Assembly (NCBI GenBank): GCA_023078555.1
Contig: CM041198.1
Span: 2,468,800 to 2,532,799, forward strand
Direction: 5' to 3'
Length of the DNA stretch: 64,000 nucleotides
Source: Ulva prolifera
Lineage: Eukaryota > Chlorophyta > Ulvophyceae > Ulvales > Ulvaceae
The notes below the pieces were generated by a model. The model was not told the DNA's origin and ran no database searches. It was given only the letters and a program-made list of their open reading frames with translations. Position numbers and translations under genes: made by a program. This document shows positions 23,587 through 34,132 of the stretch, one piece after another (within the stretch, counting starts at the first letter, position 1; every line of letters begins with the position of its first letter).

Positions 23587-23731
23587 AGAGAGAGTGCAGG
23601 AGGGGGAGGGAAGGGGTGGGGAAGGGGGGGGGGGGTAGGCGCACCTGCCTCAGCAGTGGCTGTTCCAGAGGAGGAGCCACCTGCGGCAGCCCCTGTAATG
23701 ACGCATCGGGCAACGCTGTCTTGCGCAGTCA
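20298..23731 (-). CDS. Tandem paralogue C: proline-rich secreted protein with CBM1-like C-terminus (5' end not found)
   Basis: Exons 23731-23645, 23424-23299, 22773-22490, 22009-21791 and 21221-20298 (stop included) join in phase to at least 545 residues with no break. Module order as in A: AQDSVARCVITGAAAGG; ICGGNPEQRTGTDIAQDT; a 94-residue Ala/Ser/Val module with one CxNC pair; a 73-residue module (CQVFVDTVAT, SFCTAD); then AIANTTASVIAEAFLNCEV, CLTF, LCPDRLC, a Pro-rich region and the terminal domain CTDPAQC, RQCAGSG, RACC, CVRRD, FSQCR. Nearly identical to B and more distant from A, so B and C split last. Likely a hydroxyproline-rich glycoprotein exported to the wall or matrix; the signal-peptide exon is missing. 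The donor at 22490 reads GTCCCC, running into C-rich sequence, which is unusual. Confidence 0.83.
22430..22466. repeat. G37 tract in paralogue C intron
   Basis: A run of 37 G. On the gene strand it starts 23 bases after the donor at 22490; the bases between are also C-rich. The homologous intron of A holds the 5319 tract; that of B has only about 8 C. Confidence 0.95.
22944..22971. repeat. Hairpin with 11-bp arms
   Basis: CAGCACAGACA and TGTCTGTGCTG flank a 6-base loop. It lies in a paralogue C intron. Confidence 0.8.
23551..23583. repeat. G33 tract in paralogue C intron
   Basis: A run of 33 G; on the gene strand it starts about 61 bases after the donor at 23645, with further C-rich sequence between. 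Confidence 0.95.
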
Positions 23732-23930
23732 CTGCATATAGCGCCATAGGTCAGAAAGCACAGGTCAGAAGCAGGCGTCCCCCTCGTGGGTACTCCATGG
23801 ATGCTTCGAGCTGAGCGGACGCAGCGCTGCTAGCAGTAACCTACTGAGTGCATGGGTGGCAGTGTGGGAGAAATGGCCCAGGTGCAGATGGATTGCTCTT
23901 GCCAGCCCATCATCTCGAGAGAAGGGGCCA

Positions 23931-24003
23931 TATGTGGTCCCGTAAGTTCGGAGTTGTCTTTGTCCTTTCAGGATACGGCCGAGTGAATTTGAGTTTACTT
24001 GAC
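23931..24003 (+). repeat. Dispersed repeat R4 copy
   Basis: TGTGGTCCCGTAAGTTCGGA, GATACGGCCGAGTGAATTTG and TTTACTTGACC match the R4 consensus. Confidence 0.65.
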
Positions 24004-24400
24004 CATGGTGGCTGGCGGCTGGCCCAGACTGATTTCACTAGACATGATTCAGTGGTGATGCTAGCTGCCTGATGAGCACACATGAGCATGACCAGGGTGT
24101 GGCAAGTTGCTTTGAACTACTGCTAGCTCAAGCAAACAAGTGAACTGTCTTTGTGGGGGCCACATTTGTTCAGGCCACATGTGTGTCGTGTATGCTCTGC
24201 AATTTGCAGCTTTTGAGCTGGAGACGGGCATGATAATTTGCAAACAGAACAGCGGAAACGCTCTGCTGGCAGCCAAGCTCTGGGCAGGGGAAGATCTGAG
24301 CATCAGCCCATTCTCCCTTTTTCACCCAGTTCTCTGAATGCGCATTCAGCTAGCGGCAGCTGCACCACCTACCTAGTGTGTCAAAGCTGTTTGCTATGTG

Positions 24401-24445
24401 ACAAGGACAATGCAAGCAAGGCAGGTACCACCGCGGGCAACAGCT
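24401..24445 (+). repeat. Dispersed repeat R1, short copy
   Basis: GACAAGGACAATGCAAGCAA followed by GGCAGGTACCACCGCGGGCA. Confidence 0.65.
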
Positions 24446-24483
24446 GTTTTCTATGTGGGCCTCGATTGTCTGGCTGCCATGTA

Positions 24484-24630
24484 TTAAAGACAAGACGCGG
24501 CTTCTGTATCCAAGATTTGGCAACCGCTGCGTCGGCGCCAGAGCACGCTGACCCCCTGGATGACGCTGCGTGTGTGACCGACATAGATGATGCGATGGAC
24601 GCGACCCGAGACGAGATGCTACCTCACCAG
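24484..24630 (+). repeat. Duplicated block, partner of 17288-17480
   Basis: See the entry at 17288. The plus-frame reading here contains GFCIQDLAT and ADPLDDAAC. Confidence 0.5.
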
Positions 24631-25454
24631 GGATGGCATAGCGCAGAACGCGAGCACATCGAGGGGATTGGCGATGCACCGCGCTCGGTGCTGAGGAACG
24701 ACACTAGCATTGGCGAGCTTACTGGCGTATACGATCGTACATGATCGCAGCGAAATGACAGAACGGCCGACGGGTACAAGCAAACGTCACCCAAAAATCT
24801 CTCCCAAAGCACAGCGGGTAGCATGGGGTCATGGCACGTGTACTGCTGCCGGCGCAACGCAGGATTCAATCCTGCCGGACTGGGCATGTGTTTTGGTGGC
24901 TGTTGCGCTGTGGCTGTGTGTGGGACACGTCATCCGGAGAGAAGCTATTGCTTTATAAATTTATATATGTGCCTACATCCATTGACTCTTCTGTAAAATC
25001 ACCACGTGCGCGCAGCAGCGAGGCGAACACTGCAGCATGATGGAGATCACAAAAGAGCATGATGGATGGTTGACAAGCTTACAGGTGTCACCAGCAGGAT
25101 TTCTTTCGGATGAGATTGTTTTGTGGTGTTTGTCTGCTCCCGTATACTCTTTTGGAAAAAGGATTGACCAGCAGGACAATCGATGTACCAGCCGGTTGGC
25201 TGGGAGAAAAAGCGCCGTGAACTGAGCGGGCTCAGGCTGGGGTGCCGAAAAGTAAACAGTGCAACCGCTGAGTTTGATCATGGAGTCATGTTGCGGCAGC
25301 GTTAAATAAAACAAAGTTCCCAGGTCGCTCTCCAACGACCGCCCCGGAGCTCTGCAGAGCCCCGCGGAGCCGAGTACACGTGTGGCGAGAGTCTGGACAC
25401 CTTGAGCCTCGCGTATCTCGAGATACACACGTCTGAGTGTGCATGCGTTCATGT

Positions 25455-25474
25455 GTAAAGTAAAGTAAAGTAAA
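25455..25474. repeat. GTAAA tandem repeat
   Basis: Four units of GTAAA, followed by TCTGAATTTACTG, which resembles the end of R4. Confidence 0.8.
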
Positions 25475-25706
25475 TCTGAATTTACTGTGTGTTCAGGACG
25501 AAGTTAGAGAGGCAGGTAGCACCGCCGGGACGACGTACGTGCTCGTGTGTTCATGATTGTTCGCTGCAGTCCAACATAGGCAAACAGCTCAGCTCGTGCA
25601 TGTGCCTGCAAGCTGCGGAGTGACAGAAGAATAATCGGGTGCAGACAACAACACCAGAAGCATATGAACCGCTTCTGAAACTGACACAGCAGTTGATGAT
25701 GGATCT

Positions 25707-25777
25707 GTGGCAATCCAGTGATATGGCGCGACGTGCAAGGGTCCAGTGGTACAGCGGCCATATCACTGGATTGCCAC
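25707..25777. repeat. Palindromic repeat R3, complete copy
   Basis: Perfect 21-bp arms, starting GTGGCAATCCAGTGATATGG and mirrored at 25757-25777, around a 29-base centre with GACGTGCAAGGGTCCAGTGG. The centre recurs at 32108 and 46843. Looks like a tiny fold-back element. Confidence 0.8.
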
Positions 25778-25864
25778 AAAAGCTGGTTCCTCTTAGATCT
25801 GAGGCTGGCCAGTCCTCCAGCTCCCCCGGTCCGGAGGATCCGCAATGGCCACAAGCTGTAGAAA

Positions 25865-27290
25865 TCACATCCAATGGTGAACGGTCGGTAGTGTACGACA
25901 AGCTACGGGCACGTTCACACCGCGGTCCACCGACGGGCAACTTCATACCAACGCGACGAGCTTGCAGAAGGGTGAACGAGACGAGCGTGCGCCCAACCAT
26001 GCATCGATGATGTTGCGCTGACAAATCCTGCTTCTGATTCCGCAGCGATCACGCATGTAGTGCATGCAATATCGACGATCATAACAGCACAAGCACCGGC
26101 TGCGCTGACCGCGGTGACGCCGTTTTTTCATGAGGTATAGAGCGCGCTGCCCAATGGGATGATACTTTTACAAACAGGTACCGGCACAACTACAGGAATA
26201 CGACGATTATCGGTGCAAAATATGACGCGGCGGTAGGGCTCCAGCGGCGCGGCGGTTACGGCACAGCGATGCGTCTCCACGTTCGGGCCTACATGCATGC
26301 TGCACCCCGGGGCACCTGTGAACACCCACGAACGCGCACGGCGCGAACTTCATCGCGCATCTGCACCGCGACGACCAAAGTTTCAGCACCGCGGAGTCCA
26401 CGATGTCTGTTGGCTTATTACTTTTCCCTCTGTCACACAGTCATGGGTTTCTGAAGGCTAGCATAATCGACACACCATCGCACGCACAAATTAGCCCATG
26501 CACCCGCCGGGGTTGCAAGTCAGCCTCGGCCCCAGCAAGGTCAAAGGCAATCTTCGTGTGCACGGTTCGAGGCAACAGCACGACAAAACCAGCCTTCTGC
26601 ACAATCACGTAGCATCTGCGGTCTATGGCTGCGCCACTGGCATCCGCTGGACGCACAACCCACAACACCGCTACAACACCTCGGCGTGACGCACTGCGGG
26701 AAGCTGGGTGTGGCTGCAGCGGGCATACACACAGGCAGGCCTCGCCGCTCGCACGCCTCGGCACAAATCGACGCTGCAAAGGTGACTAAGCTGCAGCACT
26801 ATGTTTTTTTGTCTTTCACGCGTGAGAATGCAGGGAGTGGGCGTGCGTGCGTGTGAGGCGGACGCGGTGAATCGGGGCGCACCGACTTGGCCGCAGAGGA
26901 GCGAAGCGGTTGCGACTGCGGGGAGCAGGCCGCTGAAGAGGCCCATACTGCCTCCTTCTGCTGACCTCGGGTGGCGGGAGGCCCTGAACCGCGCTGGTCT
27001 TTGTCCTTGGGAAGGCGCGAGTGACGCTGCCTGTGCCGCTGCTAAATTAAATCAGACGCTGTGACAGAAGCTACAATGACATCTCTGTTTGAAATCGACA
27101 GTATTTTCGTTCTAGCTAATGACAAACATGAAACTGTCCTTGCAGTTATCCAGCTTTGGTCTATACATTGTCGAATCGGCCATGCGCAGTGCAAGGAAAC
27201 AAGTATATTGGCGGAGGCATCAGCGGCGCCGCCAATGTTGTGTTCGCACAAGCGGCGGCGGACAGCACCCGCCAGCGCATGCATGGCTTT
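25865..27290. repeat. Large duplicated segment D2, partner of 18376-19690
   Basis: See D1. In this copy the minus-strand reading MGLFSGLLPAVATASLLCG starts near 26946. The segment also repeats D1's rightmost part (CTATACATTGTCGAATCG, GCAAGGAAACAAGT) near 27160-27200. Confidence 0.7.
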
Positions 27291-29481
27291 CGACCGGCAC
27301 ACGCCAGAAACTCGCATGGAATGAGAGCTTACGAGCAGGCGATCAACGTCAGTACTGCTAGTGTGACTCCCATCGATCGTACTCAGATATTTCATGAGCG
27401 ATGCTCCTAACATCATGGCTTGATGAATTCATGCCACTCTAGCGATCGGGCATTTGGCTCAGCGACACGTGTCTACGATTCTGCGGGGGCTCGTCAGGGA
27501 CGGCATGCACTCTCGCAGCGTCGACCCACTCATGAGCCAGGCGCGTCGCTCCCAATGTTCCTCGGAACAACGCACCCTTGGACGTGTGAACACCTCTCGG
27601 CTGACGTCAACAGCGCGCTGCAGCGGTGCACAGCCTCCTGTTCAGCATGCTGTGACGCATGGCACTTCACAGCGAAATGCGATGCGAATACAATGCGGCT
27701 ACATTTTATGCTAACCATCGAGATAAGAAATTGAGCTAGATCATATGCGCAACATTTTATATGCTTCGCCCATTCCAACATTATTCTGTGATCATACTCA
27801 GGCTGTGCTCTCATGCTCATGGCCTACGGGTGCACACATCCATGCAATGGGCGGGCGCCCCAGAATTGCAGCACACACGGACGGCAGCACATACTAGACA
27901 TGTGCCAGCTCGCTGCTCGCAGCCCCGGATTGCCCGGGCTTTTGACAACATGTCACACCTGTTCTTGCCTCTCCACTGTGATGCTGCTTCGTCTCCTCGT
28001 GCAAGACACACAAATCCACCGACACCGACAATTACAGCACTCAGCAATATTGTCACACCGTCAAGCGAAGCACTACAGCGGCCGCGATCGCTACAGAATG
28101 AAGCAACGCGCTATGTCTGCTTTGTGCTATAAAAGCAGCTACAGCCCACCATCTCATGCTCAACAAAGTGCTGTGATATTGGGGCCCCGTTTTGCATATC
28201 ACTGTCCAGCCGCTCCAGCCACCGTCGCGGATCGAGCGTGCCCTCGCCTTTCTCACGCGGTGTTTACAAGTTTACCCCTGCTCTGTGGTGGCTGGGGGTG
28301 CGCTGTGCACGTCTTTTGGAAGCTCTGCTCCCTGTTCTTTGTTTCTCGATGGTTAGCATAAAATCTGCCTGAATGGTACCGGGTGGACGCAGTCGCATCA
28401 TGTTGACAAAGCAGGTCCATCGCGCCTGCGAAGGACTTCACATGCAGCTAGGATGCTTTTATATGATTACAGACACTCTCGAGACAAGATCGTACGTAGC
28501 GTCGTACGGATCTCGAGAATATGCAGCCGCGAAGTTCGATCGACCTGACCGGGCCGGCTGTCCTTTAAAGGCCCGAACTTGGGTACGAACACGCGTACGT
28601 ACAGCAACAGCGTCGCGGCATGCACGGCGCGCGAAAGTTTGACACGCCTACGAGGCCTCGTGAAGCATCGGCGCCTCGACACTTGCAATGTTCTTTTCCG
28701 TTCAAACTGCAGTTGCTCAAAGCAGCGCTCAGGTCATAGAGTAAACTGTGCGCCGTCAAGTACGGCGCTTTGAAAGTTTCCTCGGCAAGCACCATCGGAG
28801 GTCAATCGCGTGAGAACGGGCACCGCACGGCCCTGGTGGCCACGGGAACGCCTGTCTCGAAACAGCTCCGGCTGGATTGCACGCAGCTGGAGCTGAGACA
28901 TGTGTTCGTTGGGGTAGGGGGCAACCACAGTCGTTGTCAGGCTTGTGTAGCCCACACCATAGCAGCTGTAGATCTAGCTAGTGCACTGACTGGGCCTGCT
29001 GGGGTGATCAGTACTAGACCTGACTCACTGGTCGGACCCAAACAATTCATGAAAGGGTTTCGAGTTGTTTGGTCTGAGCCGCTGTATCATTCTTGACCGA
29101 AGCTAGGGGGCGGTGCTGTGATTGTGTTGCAGGGTGTGCCACATACTGTGCCTGTGGGGAACCTCCTGCCTCTCCAACTTTGGCCTTAAGGCCAATTGTA
29201 ACATGATGCACATGCCAGGGTTAACTGCTTGTGTGGACTCGTGTGATCACACTGAATTCAACAGATCCAATGTTCCCACTCAGGCTGTCTGATCCAGGTC
29301 CCTAGAACATACATATGTATACATATGTAGACTAGAGACTATAGTACTTGCAAGTACATGTGCATCCTCAAGATCTCTTCTGCTTCTTGCGTTTGCGTAG
29401 AGCGCATGCATGTGGGAGTACAGGCCAACAGACCCCATGCATGCGTCAGCTGGGGCAGTGCTCCCCAGAACCGCAGGGTGC

Positions 29482-29500
29482 GGGGGGGGGGGGGGGGGGG
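29482..29500. repeat. G19 tract
   Basis: A run of 19 G outside any recognised gene, near TGCATGC motifs. Confidence 0.9.
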
Positions 29501-29652
29501 AGTGCACTGCGCCTACATGTCTGGACAATTGCGGCGTTTACGCCGAGGCCTCCTCGGGACGAGGATATATCTCGCACTCTATATGTATACCGCACTCTTC
29601 CTGAGCATGCTGAGCATGAACATTGCGTGGGGGTGTGAGCATGAGGCCCTCC

Positions 29653-29676
29653 GGAGCTTATGGATCCATAAGCTCC
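29653..29676. repeat. Perfect 24-bp palindrome
   Basis: GGAGCTTATGGA followed directly by its reverse complement, centred on a GGATCC. Confidence 0.9.
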
Positions 29677-30967
29677 AATCTGGTCCCCGATGTCATGCAT
29701 GTGCGCACACATGCATTGCCGCTCGCTGGCCATCAGATCTGCACGGCCGGTTGCCCATGTCCATCCACCGGACGCAGTTGCCTGCTGGTGTGTTCGTGTT
29801 TGGCTGTCCCGGTCACGCGAGCGGTGGGATTATATGTGATTTCCGTAGCGTGGGATGACCGCATGCGTGTTTGGGGGAGTGCTTGAATGTGTGCGGGGGC
29901 GGGTGTGTTCACAGGACAAATGTAAAGGCGATGGGGTGCCAGCGTGCAGCACCGAATCACCAGCGTGCAGCTCAAGAACATGTCCACCAAAGTAGCACAA
30001 CGCACCCACGCCACGGCCAGCACAACCACGTCCCAAAGCGCGCACACCGATTGGAGCGGGTGTGTGCAGGTGCTGCAGCCATATCATATGATAAAGTAAA
30101 GTAACCTTTGATTTTTACGGAGCCGGATCCCGGTGCGCGGCCCTGGTGTCGGCGGGTCTGAGGGACGGTCTGTGTGGCGCCGTGGTGATGCGCATGACAG
30201 CGATGGCTTGGCTTGCATGTGTGTGCGGTGTCTTTATTGCGATCCTGCTGTGCGACCTGCAGGAGGCATGCCTCTCTGGAAACGTCCAACGCATTACAGC
30301 AGCCTTCCAAGGCATTGTAACACCCTGGCACGTGTACGCACATGCACCCAGGGTGCACTTGGGTACATGTCCCAGGGTGCACCCTGGGTGCACGTGTCAA
30401 GGGACCAAGATGTAGAGGGAGGGACGCCCGCACATGAGCTGGGTGACTGGTGAGTGAATGGTGCCAGTTGTGGATCACGCCTCACGACTCGGTGGGCAGC
30501 TGCTGTGTCCTAGGCCATGTCCATGTCCACGCCCATGGACTCAGTGGCACTGGCAGCAGCCCAACACCGGCAAGCTTAAGCTTCTTAAAAGCTGTAACAG
30601 CCTGTTCCAAGTCAAACCATCAATGTGAGCGGTAAAGTACGTGTGAGCCGATCGTAGACATGCAGCCACAAACATGCTGCTACACAGGCTGTGCTGGGAA
30701 TTGGGGGTCTGGGGACTGCGGGAGGGTGGAGTGGTGTGCCGGTGCAGGGCGGCGTGGGGCTTGCTGGGGGGGCTGGGGCCTCCCGGGGGGGTTTGTTGGT
30801 GTCTCGATGTGTTTGGCCGGCTCTGCGGCCTCGGCTATGTGTGGCTTCGGGGCTCTGGAGCCGTGCTGGTGGGCAGGGTGCGAGTCCGCACGTGTGGGTG
30901 GGTGGGCGGGTGGGCGGGTGTGTTTGTGGGTGTGGGGTGTGGGGGCTTGGGTGTACACGGGGCTTTT

Positions 30968-31015
30968 GTGTTACAATGATAAAGGCAGCAAGGCGGGAAG
31001 CATCGCGAAAATAGC
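30968..31015 (+). repeat. Dispersed repeat R1 copy
   Basis: TGTTACAATGATAAAGGCAG then GGCGGGAAGCATCGCG; followed within 100 bases by a CACACCCAC-rich tail. Confidence 0.6.
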
Positions 31016-31464
31016 AAGCAGACGAAGGAAACACCAAGACACCCACGCACATCTCACCAATCACCGACGCAGCATGCGACACAGATCCGCAGACCGCCAA
31101 GCACACACCCACACACCCACACACACACGCACAGACCCACGGCCCACACACAACAACACAACCGCCAACTCCACGACGCCCGCCGCCGTTGGGTGTACAC
31201 GGGGCTTGTGTGTGGCTGTGTGGTTGTGTGTTGAAGGAAAAAGCCGGAGGGGCCGGTAGCACCGCCAGGACCAAGAGGGAGAGCACGAGAAACGCAATGC
31301 GCACGCAGCAGGAGAGCAACAACCAACGCCAAGGCACCACAAGCACCCACACAGCTGTGTGGTTGCGTGGCTGTGGCCAGCGTAGATGCATGCTGCCATT
31401 GTGTGGATGTGCTGATGGGTGCTGCGTGTGGCTGCAGCATGATTGCGTGGGTGCCCGGTTCCTC

Positions 31465-31514
31465 TGGTTGTTGCTCGCGGTGCTTCCTGTCTTGCTTGCT
31501 TTGTCCTTGTAACA
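31465..31514 (-). repeat. Dispersed repeat R1 copy, reverse
   Basis: GTTGTTGCTCGCGGTGCTTC, TTGCTTGCTTTGTCCTTGTA, ACAC: the reverse complement of the R1 head. Confidence 0.75.
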
Positions 31515-31748
31515 CAGGAGGTGCTGCATGCACAGCGGCGACAGCGCTGCTGTTCTCACCTGTGGCCACGATGTTCCGATGCTAGAATTGCGGCATTGAG
31601 GTGCTTCTGTTGGTGCACCGTGGTCAAGATCCCAACCATGAATTCTTCGAAGAGACATAACTTGTTCGAAACTGCCCCTGGTCCACACTATAGCTAAAGC
31701 GCGCAGAACCCATGGCACAGCGATTCTGAGCCCAAATTTGTCAAGCAG

Positions 31749-31806
31749 CTGCCCGGAAGACCTCTCCGTTCCTCCTGCAGGAGGAACGGAGAGATCTCCC
31801 GGACAG
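31749..31806. repeat. 58-bp palindrome
   Basis: The central CTCTCCGTTCCTCC-TGCA is followed by its exact mirror (31762-31793). The symmetry extends outward with single mismatches to CTGCCCGG and CCGGACAG. Confidence 0.85.
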
Positions 31807-31885
31807 TGTAAATTGTGGGGTACGTACGCGGTTTGCATTTGGTCTGGTCAAGCTATTTTAGTGCCTGCGGTTCTACCTGCGATGT

Positions 31886-31929
31886 TACAAAAGAGTGAAC
31901 GGGAGAAAACAAACACTGAAACCGAATCT
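31886..31929 (-). repeat. Dispersed repeat R2 copy
   Basis: TTACAAAAGAGTGAACGGGA, then GAAAACAAACACTGAAACCG, then AATCTCAC. Confidence 0.85.
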
Positions 31930-32107
31930 CACCTGCGATGTTTCCATTCTCCGTGTGACAAACGCACGCGCTCCCCGGGCGTGATGACACACCACGCACC
32001 GTGCCAAACCGCGGACGCCCAGCGACAGTCCCGCAGCCTGCCCGCCGCCGAGACCTGGCGAGGTCGGGTGCGTTCCAGTGGCCAGCTGCAGGCCGCCGGC
32101 GGAATTC

Positions 32108-32163
32108 CTGCGCGACGTGCAAGGATCCAGTGGTATAGCGGCCATATCGATGGATTGCCACAG
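32108..32163. repeat. Palindromic repeat R3, half copy
   Basis: GACGTGCAAGGATCCAGTGG, then TATAGCGGCCATATCGATGG, then ATTGCCAC: the centre and right arm of R3 without the left arm. Confidence 0.75.
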
Positions 32164-32315
32164 CGACCCACACAGCAGCAGCAGCCAGGAGCACCAGACC
32201 GCGAGTCGATACATCACGTGTTACAAGGATAAATGCGGCGAGGCGCGCGGGGATGACTCATGTGTGATGCCTTGTCTGCGAACTGTTATGTTGCTTTGGA
32301 CCTGCGCACTGTTTT

Positions 32316-32375
32316 GCAAGTAGAATGTCAAGCTGTTAGGCTCAATTGAGCGCAACACCTTGACATTCCACTTGC
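32316..32375. repeat. 60-bp palindrome
   Basis: GCAAGTAGAATGTCAAGCTG... mirrors ...CTTGACATTCCACTTGC around CTCAATTGAG, with a few mismatches. Confidence 0.8.
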
Positions 32376-32384
32376 TACGTTGTG

Positions 32385-32483
32385 AGTGGGGTTGTAGTGT
32401 TCGTGTGTGTGAGAGTGTATGTTGCTGTTGATTCGGATGAGATTCGGTTTCAGTGTTTGTTTTCTCCCGTTCACTCTTTTGTA
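32385..32483 (+). repeat. Dispersed repeat R2, long copy
   Basis: Begins with a GTGTTCGTGTGTGTGAG lead, then GTTGATTCGGATGAGATTCG, then TTTCTCCCGTTCACTCTTTT. The lead is shared with the reverse copy at 35261-35360, so the repeat unit is at least about 95 bases. Confidence 0.8.
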
Positions 32484-32510
32484 ACTACTTGCTACGCCGT
32501 ATCCTATATT

Positions 32511-33287
32511 TTACATGATGCCTAAGGCCATGGCCTGCTGGCATGATATGCACAATGCCTTAGGAATCGAGTTCGATCTGCTGAAGTCGATGCATCTAGC
32601 CGTTCGATGATCTAGATCACACGCGAGCACGTTGGACGCCCGAATTCTTAGGTCGAACTGGTCTCGTGTCTTAAGGTGCCTGTTCTGCCTCTCCGCATGC
32701 GCGCTTCGTACACCGGCGTCGAACCAGCTGTGGTCAAACATCACGTAAGTGAAAGTACATGTTACGCATAACATACACAGGTGGGTCCATAGCGTACGTA
32801 TGCATTCGCGGCACAACAAGAGCTCTCTGCGTATACGCGTATGTATCACCATTGTCTCTAGAGACCATGGTGATTCATACACATGAAGTTGCATCGAAAA
32901 CTTGTCGAAAAACTCATCGCAAAACTCGTCGATCGCGTGCGGTACACAGCTAGCTCCGGAGTGCCGAGGGCCAAGCCTGATCCGAATAGGGCCCCAGAGG
33001 ATAAGCACCGGCGCACGTGAACGAACAAACGAGGTAAGCAGCAAGAATGCATCGACCAGCCACGCGTGGCCACGATCTTCGAAGCGTGGCCATGCGTGAT
33101 GTCGCAGACATCGGAGCTTCGCCCGCTTCGGAACGTCGAACTGGGCGGTTTCGAGGCAGGGCTGTGCACATCTGTCACCATTCACGCCGTGAGCGTGTGC
33201 AAGCTGGGACTGGACCCGTGCCCGCGGTGGCGCGCTGTGGCGGCCAACGTTGGCTAGCCAGCGCTGCGCTGGTGCCTCGAGATCCAT
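32511..33287 (-). CDS. Long open frame, unrecognised
   Basis: A plain 258-codon frame on the minus strand without an intron. It has no recognised domain, an irregular composition with many Arg, Cys and His, and a mirror-like CATTGTCTCTAGAGACCATG near 32850. It stands in repeat-rich DNA directly left of T2. In a genome where nearly all recognised genes are split, an intronless frame of this kind may be chance or an old element gene. Listed only because of its length. Confidence 0.15.
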   Translation of the reverse strand: MDLEAPAQRWLANVGRHSAPPRARVQSQLAHAHGVNGDRCAQPCLETAQFDVPKRAKLRCLRHHAWPRFEDRGHAWLVDAFLLLTSFVRSRAPVLILWGPIRIRLGPRHSGASCVPHAIDEFCDEFFDKFSMQLHVYESPWSLETMVIHTRIRRELLLCRECIRTLWTHLCMLCVTCTFTYVMFDHSWFDAGVRSAHAERQNRHLKTRDQFDLRIRASNVLACDLDHRTARCIDFSRSNSIPKALCISCQQAMALGIM

Positions 33288-33572
33288 CTCCCACGGAATC
33301 TCCGGGGAAGCCCATCGGCAGCTCTGATCATACCAACAAGCAGACTATGTTCGTGTGCATTCGCTGCTTCGTAGCCGTATGTGCGCACTCCAGCAGGAGC
33401 AACGAGGCCAACAAATGCTGATGGTCGCCCATATTATTCTTACACGCACGGTGTGCCCTCACCACCCTCGCCAACTTGGGCAGTCCACGGAAGTCAGCCG
33501 CACGAGCAGTAAAGCAGCAGCAGAAACACTATCATTACTTGATATATCAAAAGGAAGGCCAGGAATGCTTTC

Positions 33573-33863
33573 GTGGCCAAAATGCGTGCATATACTATGG
33601 CGCTTCCGACGACGTCCCCGTTGACGGACCTGTCCATTGCGGTAGACGTTCGAGACTTGAAACTGGAACCTCAACAATGTGATGAGTCTATATCTTTTGA
33701 TAGTATACGCTGGACTCTTGATTCACGCAAGGATACTGTTGCTGCGTGTTTTCGTTGTGAGGATGTCACAACGTCCTTGAAATTTTCCAGCGCTCTGAGG
33801 ATCAGCGGGGCAACTGCAGGCTATGTAAGCATAATCAGAAACCTGGCACGACTACTACGTTGA
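33573..33863 (+). CDS. T2 element protein, N-terminal part
   Basis: 96 codons beginning just inside the left inverted repeat. LSIAVDVRDLKLEPQ and WTLDSRKD match the T1 protein. The frame ends at 33863 where the next frame (33860-34132) begins with HTYLCNFGASRC, so the two probably belong to one protein joined by an intron or separated by a frame change. Likely the N-terminal part of a transposase-like DNA-binding protein. Confidence 0.5.
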   Translation: MAKMRAYTMALPTTSPLTDLSIAVDVRDLKLEPQQCDESISFDSIRWTLDSRKDTVAACFRCEDVTTSLKFSSALRISGATAGYVSIIRNLARLLR

Positions 33864-34132
33864 ACCACACCTATCTTTGCAATTTCGGGGCCAGCCGATG
33901 TACAGCAACCAAAGAAATGCAGGATGCTGGGCTGGTTGGGGCTTATGCTGCTAAAATGGCTGCAAAGGCAGATCAAACAGCTGCTGCCAATGGACCTGCT
34001 CGTGTAGGCAGGAATGCAAGGGATACTGGAGTGACCTGCTGTGGTTGCAAGTACAAGATGCACTGCCATGTGTTCCTCAACCATCCCAATGACTTGTACA
34101 TTGTGTTGCACAATCATGGGAAGCACAAGTGA
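33860..34132 (+). CDS. T2 element protein, FAR1/FLYWCH-like zinc-binding part
   Basis: 90 codons. TYLCNFGASRC near the start and CCGCKYKMHCH, then IVLHNHGKHK at the end, keep the C...C...HxH spacing of FAR1/FLYWCH-type zinc domains found at the N-terminus of Mutator transposases. The middle is Ala-rich. A stop follows the HNH motif; beyond it (34140-34500) short protein-like stretches occur in other frames, consistent with decay. Confidence 0.5.
   Translation: MNHTYLCNFGASRCTATKEMQDAGLVGAYAAKMAAKADQTAAANGPARVGRNARDTGVTCCGCKYKMHCHVFLNHPNDLYIVLHNHGKHK

Larger units (their letters stand above)
23732..33416. other. Long gene-poor, repeat-rich region
   Basis: No gene could be confirmed in nearly 10 kb. 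It holds copies of R1-R4, the duplicated blocks 24484-24630 and 25865-27290, a GTAAA tandem at 25455-25474, palindromes (25707, 28477, 29653, 30328, 31749, 32316), a G19 tract at 29482-29500, and a CACACCCAC/GTGTGGGTG-rich stretch at 30880-31200. A plus-strand frame at 28770-29096 (108 codons) and the minus frame at 32511-33287 are the longest plain frames; neither resembles a known family. Confidence 0.45.

Noticed and set aside
24847-24866. tRNA T-arm-like hairpin with loop ATTCAAT
   Set aside because: The loop is shifted relative to TTCRANY and no acceptor, D or anticodon arms were found at the right distance.
30612-31838. 408-codon minus-strand open frame
   Set aside because: It spans CACACCCAC-rich simple sequence, R1 copies and a palindrome; the opposite strand is also open. 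Composition (Pro, Thr, His runs) follows the repeats, not a protein family.
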